This document shows, one piece after another, positions 21,911-33,385 of a stretch of 64,000 nucleotides of DNA. The notes beneath the pieces were generated by a model. That model ran no database searches, was not told the origin of the DNA, and saw only the letters and a list, made by a program, of their open reading frames with translations. The position numbers were made by a program, and so were the translations under genes. The stretch is from Capitella teleta (lineage: Eukaryota > Annelida > Polychaeta > Capitellidae). The number at the start of each line of letters is the position of its first letter. Positions within the stretch are counted from its first letter, which is position 1. The stretch lies in assembly GCA_000328365.1 (NCBI GenBank), contig KB301608.1, positions 186,181 to 250,180 on the forward strand, in the 5' to 3' direction.

Positions 21911-22093
21911 ACAATTAATTTAAAATCTGACATAGAAAATGAATTTACCTCTCCTGTCCAGGTTTGCATAATATTATTAGGGTTATACATTTCATAACCA
22001 ATTAATATGATGAAGCTAGGTTTAGCAGAGCCTCCTTGAATGTATCTGTGATATGTTTTTTCCATTCATTGATTAATTTTGTTCTTCAGAAAA

Positions 22094-25000
22094 ATGTCAA
22101 GGATCACAAAGAGCAAGACTATCAAGATTGATGAGTCTGTGTTGCTTTGCAAGAACGGATGCGGCTTCTATGGTTACCCTGCGTGGAAGGGATACTGCTC
22201 AAAGTGCTGGAGAGAAGTCTTCTCGAAGGAGTCACAGCAACATGATGCGGCAAAACAGAAGCGAGGAGTGCAGCCGTTCGGCCGGCGGCAGAGTCCTCAG
22301 CCGGCTCCTGTTGACGCCTTCAGCAAATTTGAAGAGAAAAAGAAAGTTCAATCGGAAAAGAGGAAGCAGACCGTGCGATCAATATTCAAGAAATCTCCCC
22401 AGAGTACTAAGACGGTCTTTGATGTTTCCATGTATATGTAAATTCTTCATTTGCAGATACGCTCCAAGAACCTATGGCTGAGAAATCAGTACGTAAAGTC
22501 AGCGCTGAGATCCAGCAGATTGGAGAAGAGTTTGCTGATTTTTTGAAGAGTCTTCGTAAACCTGAGGCAGCACTCGACGCTTCCAAGCAACTCAAATATT
22601 TCATAGAGAAAATTCAGGTGAGGTCTTCTCTTGAAAATACGCGGGTGATTTGAATGTTTCTTTATGACAGGGAATGCCTGATTCCCCAGTGGAGGACTTA
22701 TCAGAATCTGTCGTCAATTTCTACCAAAGCCTGAGTGATCGAATTCATTCTAAGTCTATCTACAAAGGTGACATTTGATTTTTTCATTCGCTTGGTCATC
22801 TACTCTCTTTATGTTTCAAGGTCTTTCGCAAGAGAGCGTTGACCTTCTGATGGACTATGCTGAGAAGTACTTGTTGATCCGGTTGTACCGAGTGCTGTTC
22901 TGTCCTTTGACAACAGATGACGAAGATAAAGATCTGGCGATCCAAACACGCATCCGGTCACTGCACTGGATCAATGTGCACCTCTTGGACGCCCAGATCG
23001 ATGAACAACAAGGCAACGTAGCAGAGCTCATAGAGAAAGCCATCACTTGTACGTAACGCATATTTAGACCCTGAAGCTGCCGGCCGCCGCCATGGAGTTT
23101 TGAGCCGTAAGCCAACCGTGGCTATACAGCTGGCCGCCATGTACTTACGCTGCCATCGTTCATATGCGCCGCCAAGATAATCAGTTGACAACTTGACATA
23201 CAGTAAAACCTCGATGTGTCGAAGTTCGTGGGGTTAGCTCAATTACTTCGACTTAGGGATACTTTGACGGACAGGTTGAGACCGTTATGATATGACCGTT
23301 ATGATGTCAAATCGTGTTCTGACATTTTGATTGACGATATGCGTTATGCACTTATAAACTATGAGAGGTTATGATTTTGTGATTGAGAGAGTAATTAACA
23401 AATATTAATAATGAAAAAGTAATGTCAAAAGGTGAAAATATTATCTTGGAAATCCTGAAAAAAAGAAAAAAAACAACTTCACAACTTCACGGTTGTTGTA
23501 GCTCTAAAGGTCTCAAGTGTCTTCACGTTGAGCTTGTGTTTTGTAGCTATAGCGATGCTGATGAACTAATGATGCTGAAGACTCTTGGTCACTAGATTTA
23601 TACTGTTTCTCGCATAAACACTCGAAACAAACATCTTTGATTTATTGTTGTGTCCTTTGATATTAAAGCTGTCATAAAGTTCATAATAGATCTAAGGCTG
23701 GATTTCTTTAATTAACTCTAGCTTCGAATGTGAGCTGTCTTTGGTCGGCAATTCATTAAAGATAATCACAAGCACACCAACAACAATGCCTTAGTTGAGA
23801 TCCACGGTCCGTTGATCTTTGGAGTCAGCCTCGCTTTGGTCGCAGCTTAAACAGAGGAGAGATAAAGGCTGTTCACTGCTTTGTGGGGCAGGGGTGTTCT
23901 GATGCTTTGTAAGCAACTGTGCCTAACTCTTTGAAGTAACCAAACTCAGAAACATGCTTACAGAATTTTTTGACTTCGAGCTATAGATAAAACATATGTC
24001 TCGGGGACACAGAAAACACTTCGACACAGGGATAAATTCGAGAATGAGACGTTCGAAGGACAGATGTTAATGCTAATAATAAAGTATAGGAGAATCGTCG
24101 GGACTTCGAAAAAACTTTGACACAGAGAGACATTCGAGGGACAGATGTTCGACACTTCAAGGTTTTACTGTATATCAGTATACAGAACTAATGAGTGATA
24201 ATTTGATTGATTTTTGGGCTTGGAAGAGTTTTTCGGTTTTTTGGGGTAACTCATAAGACATGTTCCTTGCTTTGAGCCGGCTTGAACCATGATTTTTAAT
24301 AAGCAAGCTGTGCAGAGTGGGGATAAAAGAATGGCTCAGTTGTAGTGATGCTACAACCAGCTGTATTTCCATGGCTTGGTGGTTTCGGGGTCTATGGCCA
24401 TTCATAACACACTGCTTGACTTTCTCTATTCACAGCTATCATTGAGATGGACACGATGAAAGCGCCTCAGCAGAAACTCGAGTGCATCGTTCGGTGCAGC
24501 AAGAGCATTTTTGAGTGCCTGCGTGTGTCCAAAGGAGCCCCTGCCAGTGCAGATGAATTCCTCCCGGCTCTGATTTACGTTGTGTTGAAAGCCAACCCTC
24601 CTTTTCTCCAGTCTAACATTCAGTTCATCACACGGTTCGCTAACCCAAATCGACTGATGAGTGGAGAGGCAGGATACTACTTCACCAACCTGGTACTCTG
24701 CTCCTCTCATGAGTAAGACCCCTTCTAACCCTGTATTATTGCAGTGCTGTGTGGTTTCATTCATTGAGAACCTGAATGCTGACTCGTTGAGCATGCCTCA
24801 AGATGAATTTGACCGTTACATGAGTGGCGAAGCTGTTCCGCACGACCCCACCAAGCAGTACAGCTGCGAGGGACTTCGCCTGATGCACCAGAACCTGTCA
24901 TCTCTTGGTGAACTACGCTCCCAATTGGAGTGTTTGATGGCAGAAGCGCTTCAGTTGCAACAGGATAACGTTGATTTCAAAGAGAACTTCAAACGTGAGA

Positions 25001-25263
25001 TTGGAGCCGTCATGTTACGCACACCCTTGGTTCTTAAGCCACGCAAAGTCAAAGTGAACATTGATGAAGAAGAGGACAGTGATGTGTCAAGTCGCCTCCC
25101 CCCTCCCCTCATGCCAGAGGTCGTTGGGGTCGGAGGCATATTGAGTCAACCAATGATTTCGTGCAATACCCAATCCAGTGACTTCAATGAGAGCAATAAT
25201 AACGGCCACTCGCCTGATCCAGTGGAATTTGGAGAATTCTCCTCGCATGATAATCCGTTATGA
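22094..25263 (+). CDS. RABGEF1: RABGEF1 (Rabex-5), Rab5 guanine nucleotide exchange factor (6 exons)
   Basis: Rabex-5 activates Rab5 on early endosomes and also binds and transfers ubiquitin. Exons 22094-22403, 22457-22617, 22671-22767, 22821-23048, 24436-24692 and 24745-25263 keep one frame and give 523 residues, close to the vertebrate protein (about 490). An A20-type zinc finger occupies residues 19-38 (C19, C23, C35, C38; [19 protein letters not shown]). FSKFEEKK is conserved after it. A helical region leads to the Vps9 domain, which shows [52 protein letters not shown] and GYYFTNLCC, the last with the conserved Tyr and Thr needed for exchange. The C-terminus ends in an acidic serine-rich tail. 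Intron 1 was placed by frame (donor GTACTA, weak but the only one that fits). Intron 4 is 1387 bp because it contains a MITE; the others are 52-53 bp. A splice acceptor (TTCTTCAG) lies four bases before the ATG. Confidence 0.93.
23201..24170. mobile_element. pogo/Tigger-like MITE inside RABGEF1 intron 4
   Basis: Left end CAGTAAAACCTCGATGTGTC, right end on the other strand CAGTAAAACCTTGAAGTGTC; TA on both sides (23199-23200, 24171-24172). The motif TTCGA recurs near both ends. It is 970 bp, with no transposase frame, and accounts for most of the length of this intron while all other introns of the gene remain near 53 bp. Confidence 0.8.
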
Positions 25264-25429
25264 TTACCAGACTGATTTGGTGTTGTACGATATTTATACT
25301 ACAGAATATTTAAAATTACCATTCCCTGGGTTTTAGTAATAACAGTTCTCCTTCGCGTAGGATGCTTAAACACTATTGATATGAACAGCTGAATAATTAG
25401 GCTGTGTTTTGTTAGTAGCCCTAATTTTA

Positions 25430-25435
25430 AATAAA
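25430..25435 (+). terminator. Polyadenylation signal of RABGEF1
   Basis: AATAAA 167 bases after the RABGEF1 stop and only about 77 bases from the stop codon of the convergent RPUSD4 gene, so the two 3' UTRs probably overlap or abut. Confidence 0.6.
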
Positions 25436-25511
25436 TTGTCTCACACTTAATACATGTATTACGTTGGAATTTTTAAAGTAAAACAAAGCATTATACAAAG
25501 CTGTGGATGTT

Positions 25512-28500
25512 TTATTTATCTGGGGCTTTCAATTTCAGCCATTTCATATTCTGTGAAAAATGTTGAGGAAGACGTGCAGAGATAAAGAGATTTCGGCCAT
25601 CTTTGAAGTTTGGCAGAACAATGGCCCTGGCGTGCAGATGCATGGGCAAATGCCGCACTTTGCTCTGTCGGATGCCCAGCTTCTGCAGAATTTCTGGATA
25701 CAATTTCTGAAAGAGACATCACATCCAATCAGCAATTGTTGATTCAATAATGATTCACTCACTTGAGGGGCCATTTTTGAGAAATGTGAATATTTATGGT
25801 CACCAAGGATTGCACAATTCAAAGCGAATGCCATGTGACAACGGATCTGGTGTTTGATTCCTGCAAACAAATCTAGGTTTGCATAATCTGGGTGAATAAA
25901 TGAAGCTACCTGTCTCAGGCTGACATTCCACTAGGGCTGTGCTGTTATTGCTGTCCAGCACTCTGTAGTATGTGACGGCATCCCATTTGTCCTTGCGAGA
26001 TCGCTTCCCTGCGTTTCGACCTTCCCCTGTTTTAAAGAGTAATTTCCTAGACTCATCGTAACTGGGGAAAAGCGTCATCTGTGGGTGAGGAAAAATGAGC
26101 CTTCTGAAGTAAAATTGGCAGGATACTGACCCTTGCATATCTGCCTACTTGACCCTCTCCCATGGGTATATCTATCACTCCTGAATGGGAATTCATATAA
26201 TGAATGTAAACATAGGATGACCTTGGATCTGACCTTCAGGGGGGTTTGGAATCCCTTTGGTTATCATCCAGTATTTCTTGATCACTTCTCTTTTCTTGAA
26301 CATTTCACGAATCCTCACATAATATTCCTGGTTTCTGCAAGAATGAATCGCATCAGAATGAGCAAGTGTAGCCTTGGGAGGCAATGACTGACTTTGGCAG
26401 GAGCATGACGCCCGTGGTTTCCTTATCCAAGCGATGCGATAAAAACAGAGTGAAAGATCCTCGAGGGTCTATCTTCCTCGCCAGACGATCCAGCAGACCG
26501 CCAATGCTGTGGTGCACTCCAGGGCCACCTGGTGTCAGATCTCAAAGGTGAAAAAAACATTTGATCATAATGTGTGCCGAACCATGAGAAGGTAATCCAT
26601 AAGGCTTGTCAATGGCAAGAACATTATCTGTAAAAACGCAAACATGCACAAGGTGTTTTCAGGAGAGAATTGAGCAGAGCAGACCATCTTGATAGAGGAT
26701 GCTATCCTTCAGAATGTCCACCACACTTTCCGTCGTCATGTATTTAAGATTTGTCACCTGATCTTGAAGAATCCTGAACCCATGACTGTCAATCTTCCCG
26801 CCCCATTTCTGGCTGATCTGAGTCGACACTTTGTAAACAAGAAAACTAAAATTAAAAAGTGTCATTGGGAAAAAATGAAACCAACTTTTATATTTGGATT
26901 TAAACGCTTCGGATCTGAGCTTCTTTGCAGCTTCAAACGCTGAATTTGGCCGTTGTAGATTGACGCTTGCTCTCGATTTCTTCTCACGTATGGTTTTTGG
27001 TTGATGAAATTCATCAGGTTTTTGGTCTCTACTTGGAGCCAACTGAAATGGCTCAACAGTGTTGGATTTCTCTTCATGAGAAAAATTTGGTTGATCAGTC
27101 TTATTGACATAAGCTGGTTGTGAGTTTGTGGCAAAATATTGATCATCGAAAAAGTTTGAGGATCCTGTGGGCGTGGATTTCAATATTTCTTTAGGACATT
27201 TTTCAATCACTGGAGTATTGAACTTTGAAGGCTGAGGTTGTTGCATAGCTGATGAGACATTTTGTTCAGCTTGAGACCATTTCACTGGGTGTTTCAAAGG
27301 GTCGCATAGCGATGGTTCTGATTTTTCATACTTGACTGCAAATAAATCCTCCTCTGCACTACCAGAAGACACACAAATTTTGCTTGCTTTAGATGGAACT
27401 GAAGAATATACATTATGAGCATAATGCAAAGATGTACCATTTCCACTTTGAATACATACTTGGAGCATCAGATATATGGAGGGATGTTTCCACTTCTGTT
27501 GACTGAGGGAAAAACTGCTCCTCAAAAATATTCCCAGGGCTTCCTGGCTTTCTTTCAGCGTTTTTCGGTTCTGGTTCAATTGGCAGTGAACTTTCTTGAG
27601 AAGATGCTGGAAAAGATTAAATTCATTCTTAATGAACAGGAGAGGAAATCTCTTACATGTTTCTGATGTAGTCACAATTGGGGAAAACTGCCCCTCAAAA
27701 ATGTTCTGAGGGTCTGTCAGAGTTGTTTCTGTGTCTTTCAGCGTCTGCTCAATTGGCTTTGAAATATCTTGAGAAGATGCTGAAAAGAATTAAACCAGTT
27801 CATAAATTATGAACAGGAGAGGAAAACATACCTGCTTCTGAAGTAGTTGTAATTTGAAAAAACTGTTCATCAAAATAATTTTGAGAACAGTTGAAATTTT
27901 CTGTGACACCTGCCTCAGGAGTTAGTGGTGGTGGAGCTCTATGATCCAATTGACCTTTCACTGTGACTTTCCTCTCTGTAGCTTCAGTTTTTATTTTTCT
28001 GGATTTCATTTGTTGATCAGTTTCTGGTGGGAACTCTCCCCATGGAAGACCTAATTTAGAAAGTTCAACAACATCAGAAGGAGCATCGCTGAGCCTGGGT
28101 TGTTCAGCCTCTGGACCGTTGAAGTTGTCCACACGTATGGAGCCAAAAGGCGCATCAATCACAAACTCTGATACCTTCACTTTGTCTTTGTCAATTGCAC
28201 GGAAATCATATAAGTCGCCTATTTCTGTCTCATTGGGGACAGTACTAGACTCAACAACCACATCTTGCTCGGGAGAGTATGCTGTGTAATAATCTGCACT
28301 CTCTTCTGCGGGAGACTCGTGGCTGGCACTCCTGGAAGCCCTTGCATATTTATTATTGGGTTCCTGGAGATGGGAAATTTGGTATTTTCGAGTCAATCTT
28401 CGTTGCATGTCCTGAAAGTTGTAACCACGTTGCCTGACACGTCGTTCTTGAGAACTGAACTCAGCAGATGAACGAGATTGTTTGCCTCTGCTGGGATTAT

Positions 28501-28729
28501 CATTCCAATTATTATCATCCCATGATTTATTGTGATAGCATCGGCAAAACACGCTAGATGTTACGATTGCAGGCGATTTTTCATTGCCTGCATTTGGGAT
28601 AGCTCTGCTGTGGATTGTATACAAATATCGCCGGAGAACATGATCAACAGAGAAAATTTCCCGATTGTGTCCAGCATATGCAACTGATTGGAACGAGCAT
28701 CGCTTAACGGTAGATGTAACACGGAACAT
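25512..28729 (-). CDS. RPUSD4: RPUSD4-like mitochondrial RNA pseudouridine synthase with long N-terminal extension (12 exons)
   Basis: RluA-family synthases convert uridine to pseudouridine; vertebrate RPUSD4 acts on mitochondrial 16S rRNA and a tRNA. Exons in gene order: 28729-27832, 27779-27657, 27606-27460, 27398-26886, 26828-26685, 26627-26583, 26528-26393, 26334-26234, 26180-26131, 26078-25910, 25860-25763, 25706-25512; phases agree and give 872 residues. All eleven introns are 49-61 bp. The catalytic domain is C-terminal: VLAIDKPYGLPSHG, then LSHRLDKETTGVMLL with the catalytic Asp, REVIKKYWMIT, TALVECQPETGIKHQIRCHM and LNCAILGDHKYS. It matches human RPUSD4 (377 residues) closely, but the part before it is some 560 residues, against about 100 in human. 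The Arg-rich, acid-poor start (MFRVTSTVKRC...VLRRYLY) suits a mitochondrial presequence. The extension repeats an N-x-F-[DE]-x-Q-[FY] motif four times (NYFDEQFF, NIFEGQFS, NIFEEQFF, NFFDDQYF), and exons 2 and 3 look like tandem duplicates. Exon 6 is only 45 nt. Confidence 0.9.
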
Positions 28730-29253
28730 TTTGGTGCTTGAAGTTGTTCACGTCTTCACATGGCTTTGACAAGTTTATGCCGGAAGTTGAAATGTGTATC
28801 ACTTGTTTTATGATACTCCTACGAACTATACTCTTGAATGTCAGTATCAGCACTGGTTATAATTATTCTGCCAACAAATAATAATGACATTTGAAAATTA
28901 TGGAATAATAATTTGGGGCAATTAGGGGTAGGTGTAAGGTAAAATACAAGTATCAAAGTTCGCAGGCTATATATTCCAATGCACTCACGTTATGATTACG
29001 CGTGAGGCTATTCTACTATCGTTTTTGAAAAAGTGCGTTATGATGACAAGGATAAATCTCTTGCGAATTTTGATCAACGGTCCAAAAACGATAGTAATCT
29101 ATCCTTTTTGTTGTCCATCTTGGAATCGTGATATTTGTCATAATTTGAGTCTTTTTCACTTAAATACAGTTAGTATTAACTTAAAATTTATACCCAATCA
29201 GTACAAACATATGAAGTATCATTTCCAGATGAAATTAAAATATAATTGCATGT
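28730..29253. other. Upstream region of RPUSD4, no gene seen
   Basis: Probably contains the RPUSD4 promoter and 5' UTR near 28740-28900. No TATA box or repeat was recognised. The inverted words CTACTATCGTTTTTG (29011) and CAAAAACGATAGTA (29081) form a 14-bp inverted repeat spaced about 55 bp apart. Confidence 0.4.
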
Positions 29254-29870
29254 GACTAGCCCATGCTAGTTCTTAGCTTTTCTCCTATACCCACCATGGT
29301 CCGTGGCAACTCGAAGCCTATAATTTCACTAATATGAGATGGATCAATGAAAGAAAGGTGTCAATGTCATCAGCTCCATGTCATGAGATGGAATAAACAC
29401 TAACTGCTTCAAAATTCCAGTGAAAAACCAGTCCAGTCCAGTTCTTAGCTTTTCTCCTATACCCACCATGGTCCGTGGCAACTCGAAGCCTATAATTTCA
29501 CTAATATGAGATGGATCAATGAAAAAAAGTGTCAATGTCATCAGCTCCATGTCATGAGATGGAATAAACACCAACTGCTCCAAAATTTCAGTGCAGGACT
29601 AGCCCATGCTAGTTCTTAGCTTTTCTCCTATACCCACCATGGTCCGTGGCAACTCGAAGCCTATAATTTCACTAATATGAGATGGATCAATGAAAAAAGG
29701 TGTCAATGTCATCAGCTCCATGTCATGAGTTGGAATAAACACCAACTGCTCCAAAATTTCAGTGCAGGACTAGCCCAGTCCAGTTCTTAGCTTTTCTCCT
29801 ATACCCACCATGGTCCGTGGCAACTCGAAGCCTATAATTTCACTAATATGAGATGGATCAATGAAAAAGA
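29254..29870. repeat. Tandem repeat of about 171 bp, at least 3.6 copies, running into the assembly gap
   Basis: The word TTCTTAGCTTTTCTCC recurs at 29270, 29442, 29613 and 29784, giving periods of 172, 171 and 171 bp. The copies are nearly identical, differing mainly near the junction (CTAGCCCATGCTAG against CCAGTCCAGTCCAG). The last copy is cut by 50 N, so the array is longer than shown and was probably collapsed in assembly. On the minus strand the units contain a frame such as IIGFELPRTMVGIGEKLRTG, but stops in some units argue against a coding array. Confidence 0.9.
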
Positions 29871-29920
29871 NNNNNNNNNNNNNNNNNNNNNNNNNNNNNN
29901 NNNNNNNNNNNNNNNNNNNN
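29871..29920. other. Assembly gap (50 N)
   Basis: Fifty N bases. The gap lies at the edge of the 171-bp array, the usual cause of such gaps; its true size is unknown. Confidence 0.98.
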
Positions 29921-30098
29921 ATATACAGAAAAATCATCCTAACGATTTTTTTTTTTTGCAAGTTTTTTTTTTTTGTTGTTGTTGTGCTCGACCCAAAAAT
30001 CTACATGCTTCTATATTTTAGAGCCTTCGGGTTTAAATCATATATTATCATGTTGCCTTTCTAACCTCTCTGAAGTCACGATCACATCTTTAGTGCTC

Positions 30099-30132
<34 letters not shown>

Positions 30133-33100
30133 CGGCTCAGATATTTTTTTTTGGCTGGTTAATCGGCTTTCTCTGGCTAGCTTCGGGGTCTAATAAGGTG
30201 TACTAGTATTGGTCACCCAACATTCGGCGTTATTGTCTCTTTTGGCGGCAAACAGGGCCAGAGCCATGGGTAGGTTTCATTGGACGCATAAATAAGCCAT
30301 CACTCTCGAACTGTTTTTTTTTTTTTTTTGAGTGCTGTTGTTTTGATTGCAGCACTGACTATTGATTATTTCTTAAAATCAAAACAAAGCAGATACTTTG
30401 TATCGAACTGTTGAAGCGACACGCAGTAAATGACTTCCCATAATGCTGAGTAAGGATTTTTGCAATTGTATCTTTACTATGTTTGACATGGATATACTTA
30501 ATATATATGCGTAATTAGACGGGCTATCATTTGCTGTAAATTCCAAGCCTCAATTATGACATACAAACAATACATCTTTAGATGAAATGCAAGTTTAAGG
30601 ACCATGCATGTGTTGAAAAGGATCTCTGAGAACCAGTTATCCTTGTATAGTTCAGCTATAAATCTGATGAAACATATTGTTTTAACTATACACTTTTAGG
30701 CCAGTATGTAGATTATGCGCGAGCATCATATCTAAGAATATTATGCTTTTGAATTTGGTCAAAAACCCCAATTTTAACAATATCGCCAAATTCCCTCAAA
30801 ACTTAAACGGCTAGCCTCACCATTATTTGGTTCAAACTTTTTACCACCAACACTAGCTGAAAATTGTATTTATAATTATGTGCATCAACTCCCATTGTGT
30901 AACACTCAGTTGGCCGCTCTGCTCGTTAGACACGCGACACGCTGGGGGTGTGCGTGCGCTGTTCGCTGTTGCTCGCTCGATTTGCACGGAATTCTGAGCT
31001 GTGCGTCTCACAGAACATAGGCGACACTAATTATGACAAAACATAGGCGAGACGCGCCATGGGGCATGGTGCGTCTCGCCTATAAAGGAGTTCATGAATT
31101 TATGTAAACAAATTTTGTTTTTGCAGCGAAGATAAATTCTACTAGTATTCTTGAAAAATAAAACAATATATTTTTCTTCAAACCTTTGTACATAATATAA
31201 CACCAGACATTGATGCATCATTTATTTACAAGTGGTCGGCCTATTTTCTTCTCTCAAACTTATTATCGTTCCCCAATGTAGCCTATGCATGCACCACAGA
31301 ATATATGATACATGCACCGGTATCCGATTACGCTTATTTCTGACGGGCTTATCATCTTTATGTGCTCAAAAATGAAGATTAATTTCTCTGGAATAACGCA
31401 TACGTTAATCAAGTACGTGGTGGTTTATATTAGCTAATATTTGGCATGATCGCACCAATTAATGCACATAAAAGCGAAGCTAATAACTGATGTGGAGTCG
31501 GTGCGTGTAGATCATCGAAATGCGCTGAAAAATCGAAGACGCTGTATGGTTTTCTTGTACAATTTTGTTATACGAAAAGGAAAAATCGTGTTCGAAATAA
31601 TTCTATGGAACGTTGTGAAATCTATTGACATATTCAGAAATGTTTTGATTTGATGCTGCAGATTTGGCGATAACGCCACTGTGCGTGCATGCTTGTTCAC
31701 ACCTCGAAGCTTCGAGCTGCTCTGCGCTGAGCGACGACTGCGCGATGTGAGGTGACATCGATAATGCGATATTTTTGGGAATATTTGCCATAAAATGACC
31801 CGGTAAAAGGCCTGAAATACATGACAAGAGGCTACTCTAACCATACACGGAACATTTTTCTGGATTTAGCCCGCGCTTTCACCGAAAAACCGGGTTTGTA
31901 GTCAAAAGTTAGCTCCCTCATGCAGCGAAAGATAGGGATTTGCATGCATTCTCTCTTCTGATGCTCAGCAGATCGTGCCCCCTAGTACGTCATCGCTAAA
32001 TATTAACTCCTCCGCGATAATGTTTGGAGCTTCTTTTAAGCACTTTTTCACCGCACAAACTTTTTTTTTCACAAGAAATATTTATTTGTATTGTCATGTA
32101 GATCTTCATTATGCTTAGCATGTATCATGGTAACGCTACCCCTCATATAAGGCTATAATGCAGAAGTTCTTGTATAACCACGAACTCTATACCAATAACC
32201 GCATATATTTCAGAAACGTCCGGCAATTGCTGTGTGGACTGAAGCAGTGATGAGCTGGTGAGCATACATGTACGCTGGTACGTGCACATAATTATTTTCC
32301 CCTGACCATGTATTGGTAATTAGGTTAGTCCAACCAGGATTTGAGAAAATTGAAATGTATAATGCATGCAAATGCTAACCCACCCCCCAACCAGTTGGTT
32401 ACATCATATTATGACATGTAGTTTAGTTAATTGTCCGCCATATAATGATAATCATAATGATATAGTCATATACTAAATTAATACTATCAACTATGTGATT
32501 ATAGTGATATATTATATATGAACTATATGAATATATGAATATATGATAATGATATAGTTAATAGTGGTACCTGTCAACCTTTCCATTCCCTCAAATCCCT
32601 GGAGACTAGAGAGTAGTAGAGTCTACAGAGGGAGACTATCACTATCAATATGAATATACCATGACTACGGATCACTATTACTAGTAGTAGGACTACAGGG
32701 TTGGGTGTGGGAGGGGGTGGCCTCCTCCGAAGCCCCAGTGGGGAATTTTTTCTAAAATTAAGGCTCAATTGGGCACAAATAACCGACATAAATAAAGAGA
32801 AAAAGGGTTAAACTATTTCTTTCCAAGAGGACGATATTCATAATGATATTCTTTAGGCGAGGTCTTATATGTATATGCTAGTACCAAGTTACCAACTCAT
32901 TTCTCAGACTGACCAATTTGTACATTTTACCGGAATTGCTCCCAGGCCAGCTATTCTCATTAATACAATGGTTCACTGTTTGCGGAATTGAATGAAATAT
33001 TTTCTTAGTTGAGTTAGTCAGTGCATGGCTACCAATATTATTGGTCGATATTTTTGAGGCGATGTCGTGAGCCATTGCAAGATACCATTATTAAAACACT

Positions 33101-33293
33101 GTTTGTGCGGTGCATGCTTCTTGTACACGATACTTGTTATTTATTTATGAAAGAGCAATTTTTACCAAAGTGGGAGATTAAGCGATTGTAGCGGGTTACC
33201 GGGGGTTTAGGCATCGTAGCGGGACTGTCCCGCTATATCCAGAAGGGTTGACAGGTATGCCAAACTTTACTGTTTGCCAAACATTACGTGTTT
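29921..33293. other. Non-coding, low-complexity rich stretch
   Basis: Holds T-runs at 29947 and 30317, a 26-A run near 30101 followed by a G-run, a GC-rich hairpin at 31043-31083 and an AT-rich block of TATATGAA-like words at 32440-32570. No ORF shows a recognised domain. Confidence 0.5.
31043..31083. repeat. GC-rich inverted repeat, 18-bp arms, 5-nt loop
   Basis: ATAGGCGAGACGCGCCAT at 31043-31060 pairs with ATGGTGCGTCTCGCCTAT at 31066-31083 with one mismatch out of 18 (a G-T wobble in RNA of one sense). The loop is GGGGC. A further ATAGGCGA word lies just upstream (31017). It could be a hairpin RNA, a transposon end or a palindromic protein site. Confidence 0.75.
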
Positions 33294-33327
33294 GAATAAA
33301 TTTATTATTATTATTATTATTATTATG
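33294..33327. repeat. ATT microsatellite, possible LINE tail remnant
   Basis: TGAATAAATTTATTATTATT and onwards resembles the 3' tail seen at the end of the LINE fragment at 13190. No LINE coding sequence precedes it, so this is only a suggestion. Confidence 0.4.
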
Positions 33328-33385
33328 TTTTAAGGTGAGTCATTCACTCACTAAGTCTGAGCAGTGTCACCTCAGTTGAACTTAA

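Noticed and set aside
29344-29583. Protein-coding reading of the 171-bp repeats
   Set aside because: The frame is open in some units but stops in others and one unit is 172 bp; no splice signals frame it. Treated as satellite-like DNA.
31512-31844. 110-codon open frame on the minus strand
   Set aside because: Composition is irregular, no domain or splice context, and a second overlapping frame is equally long.
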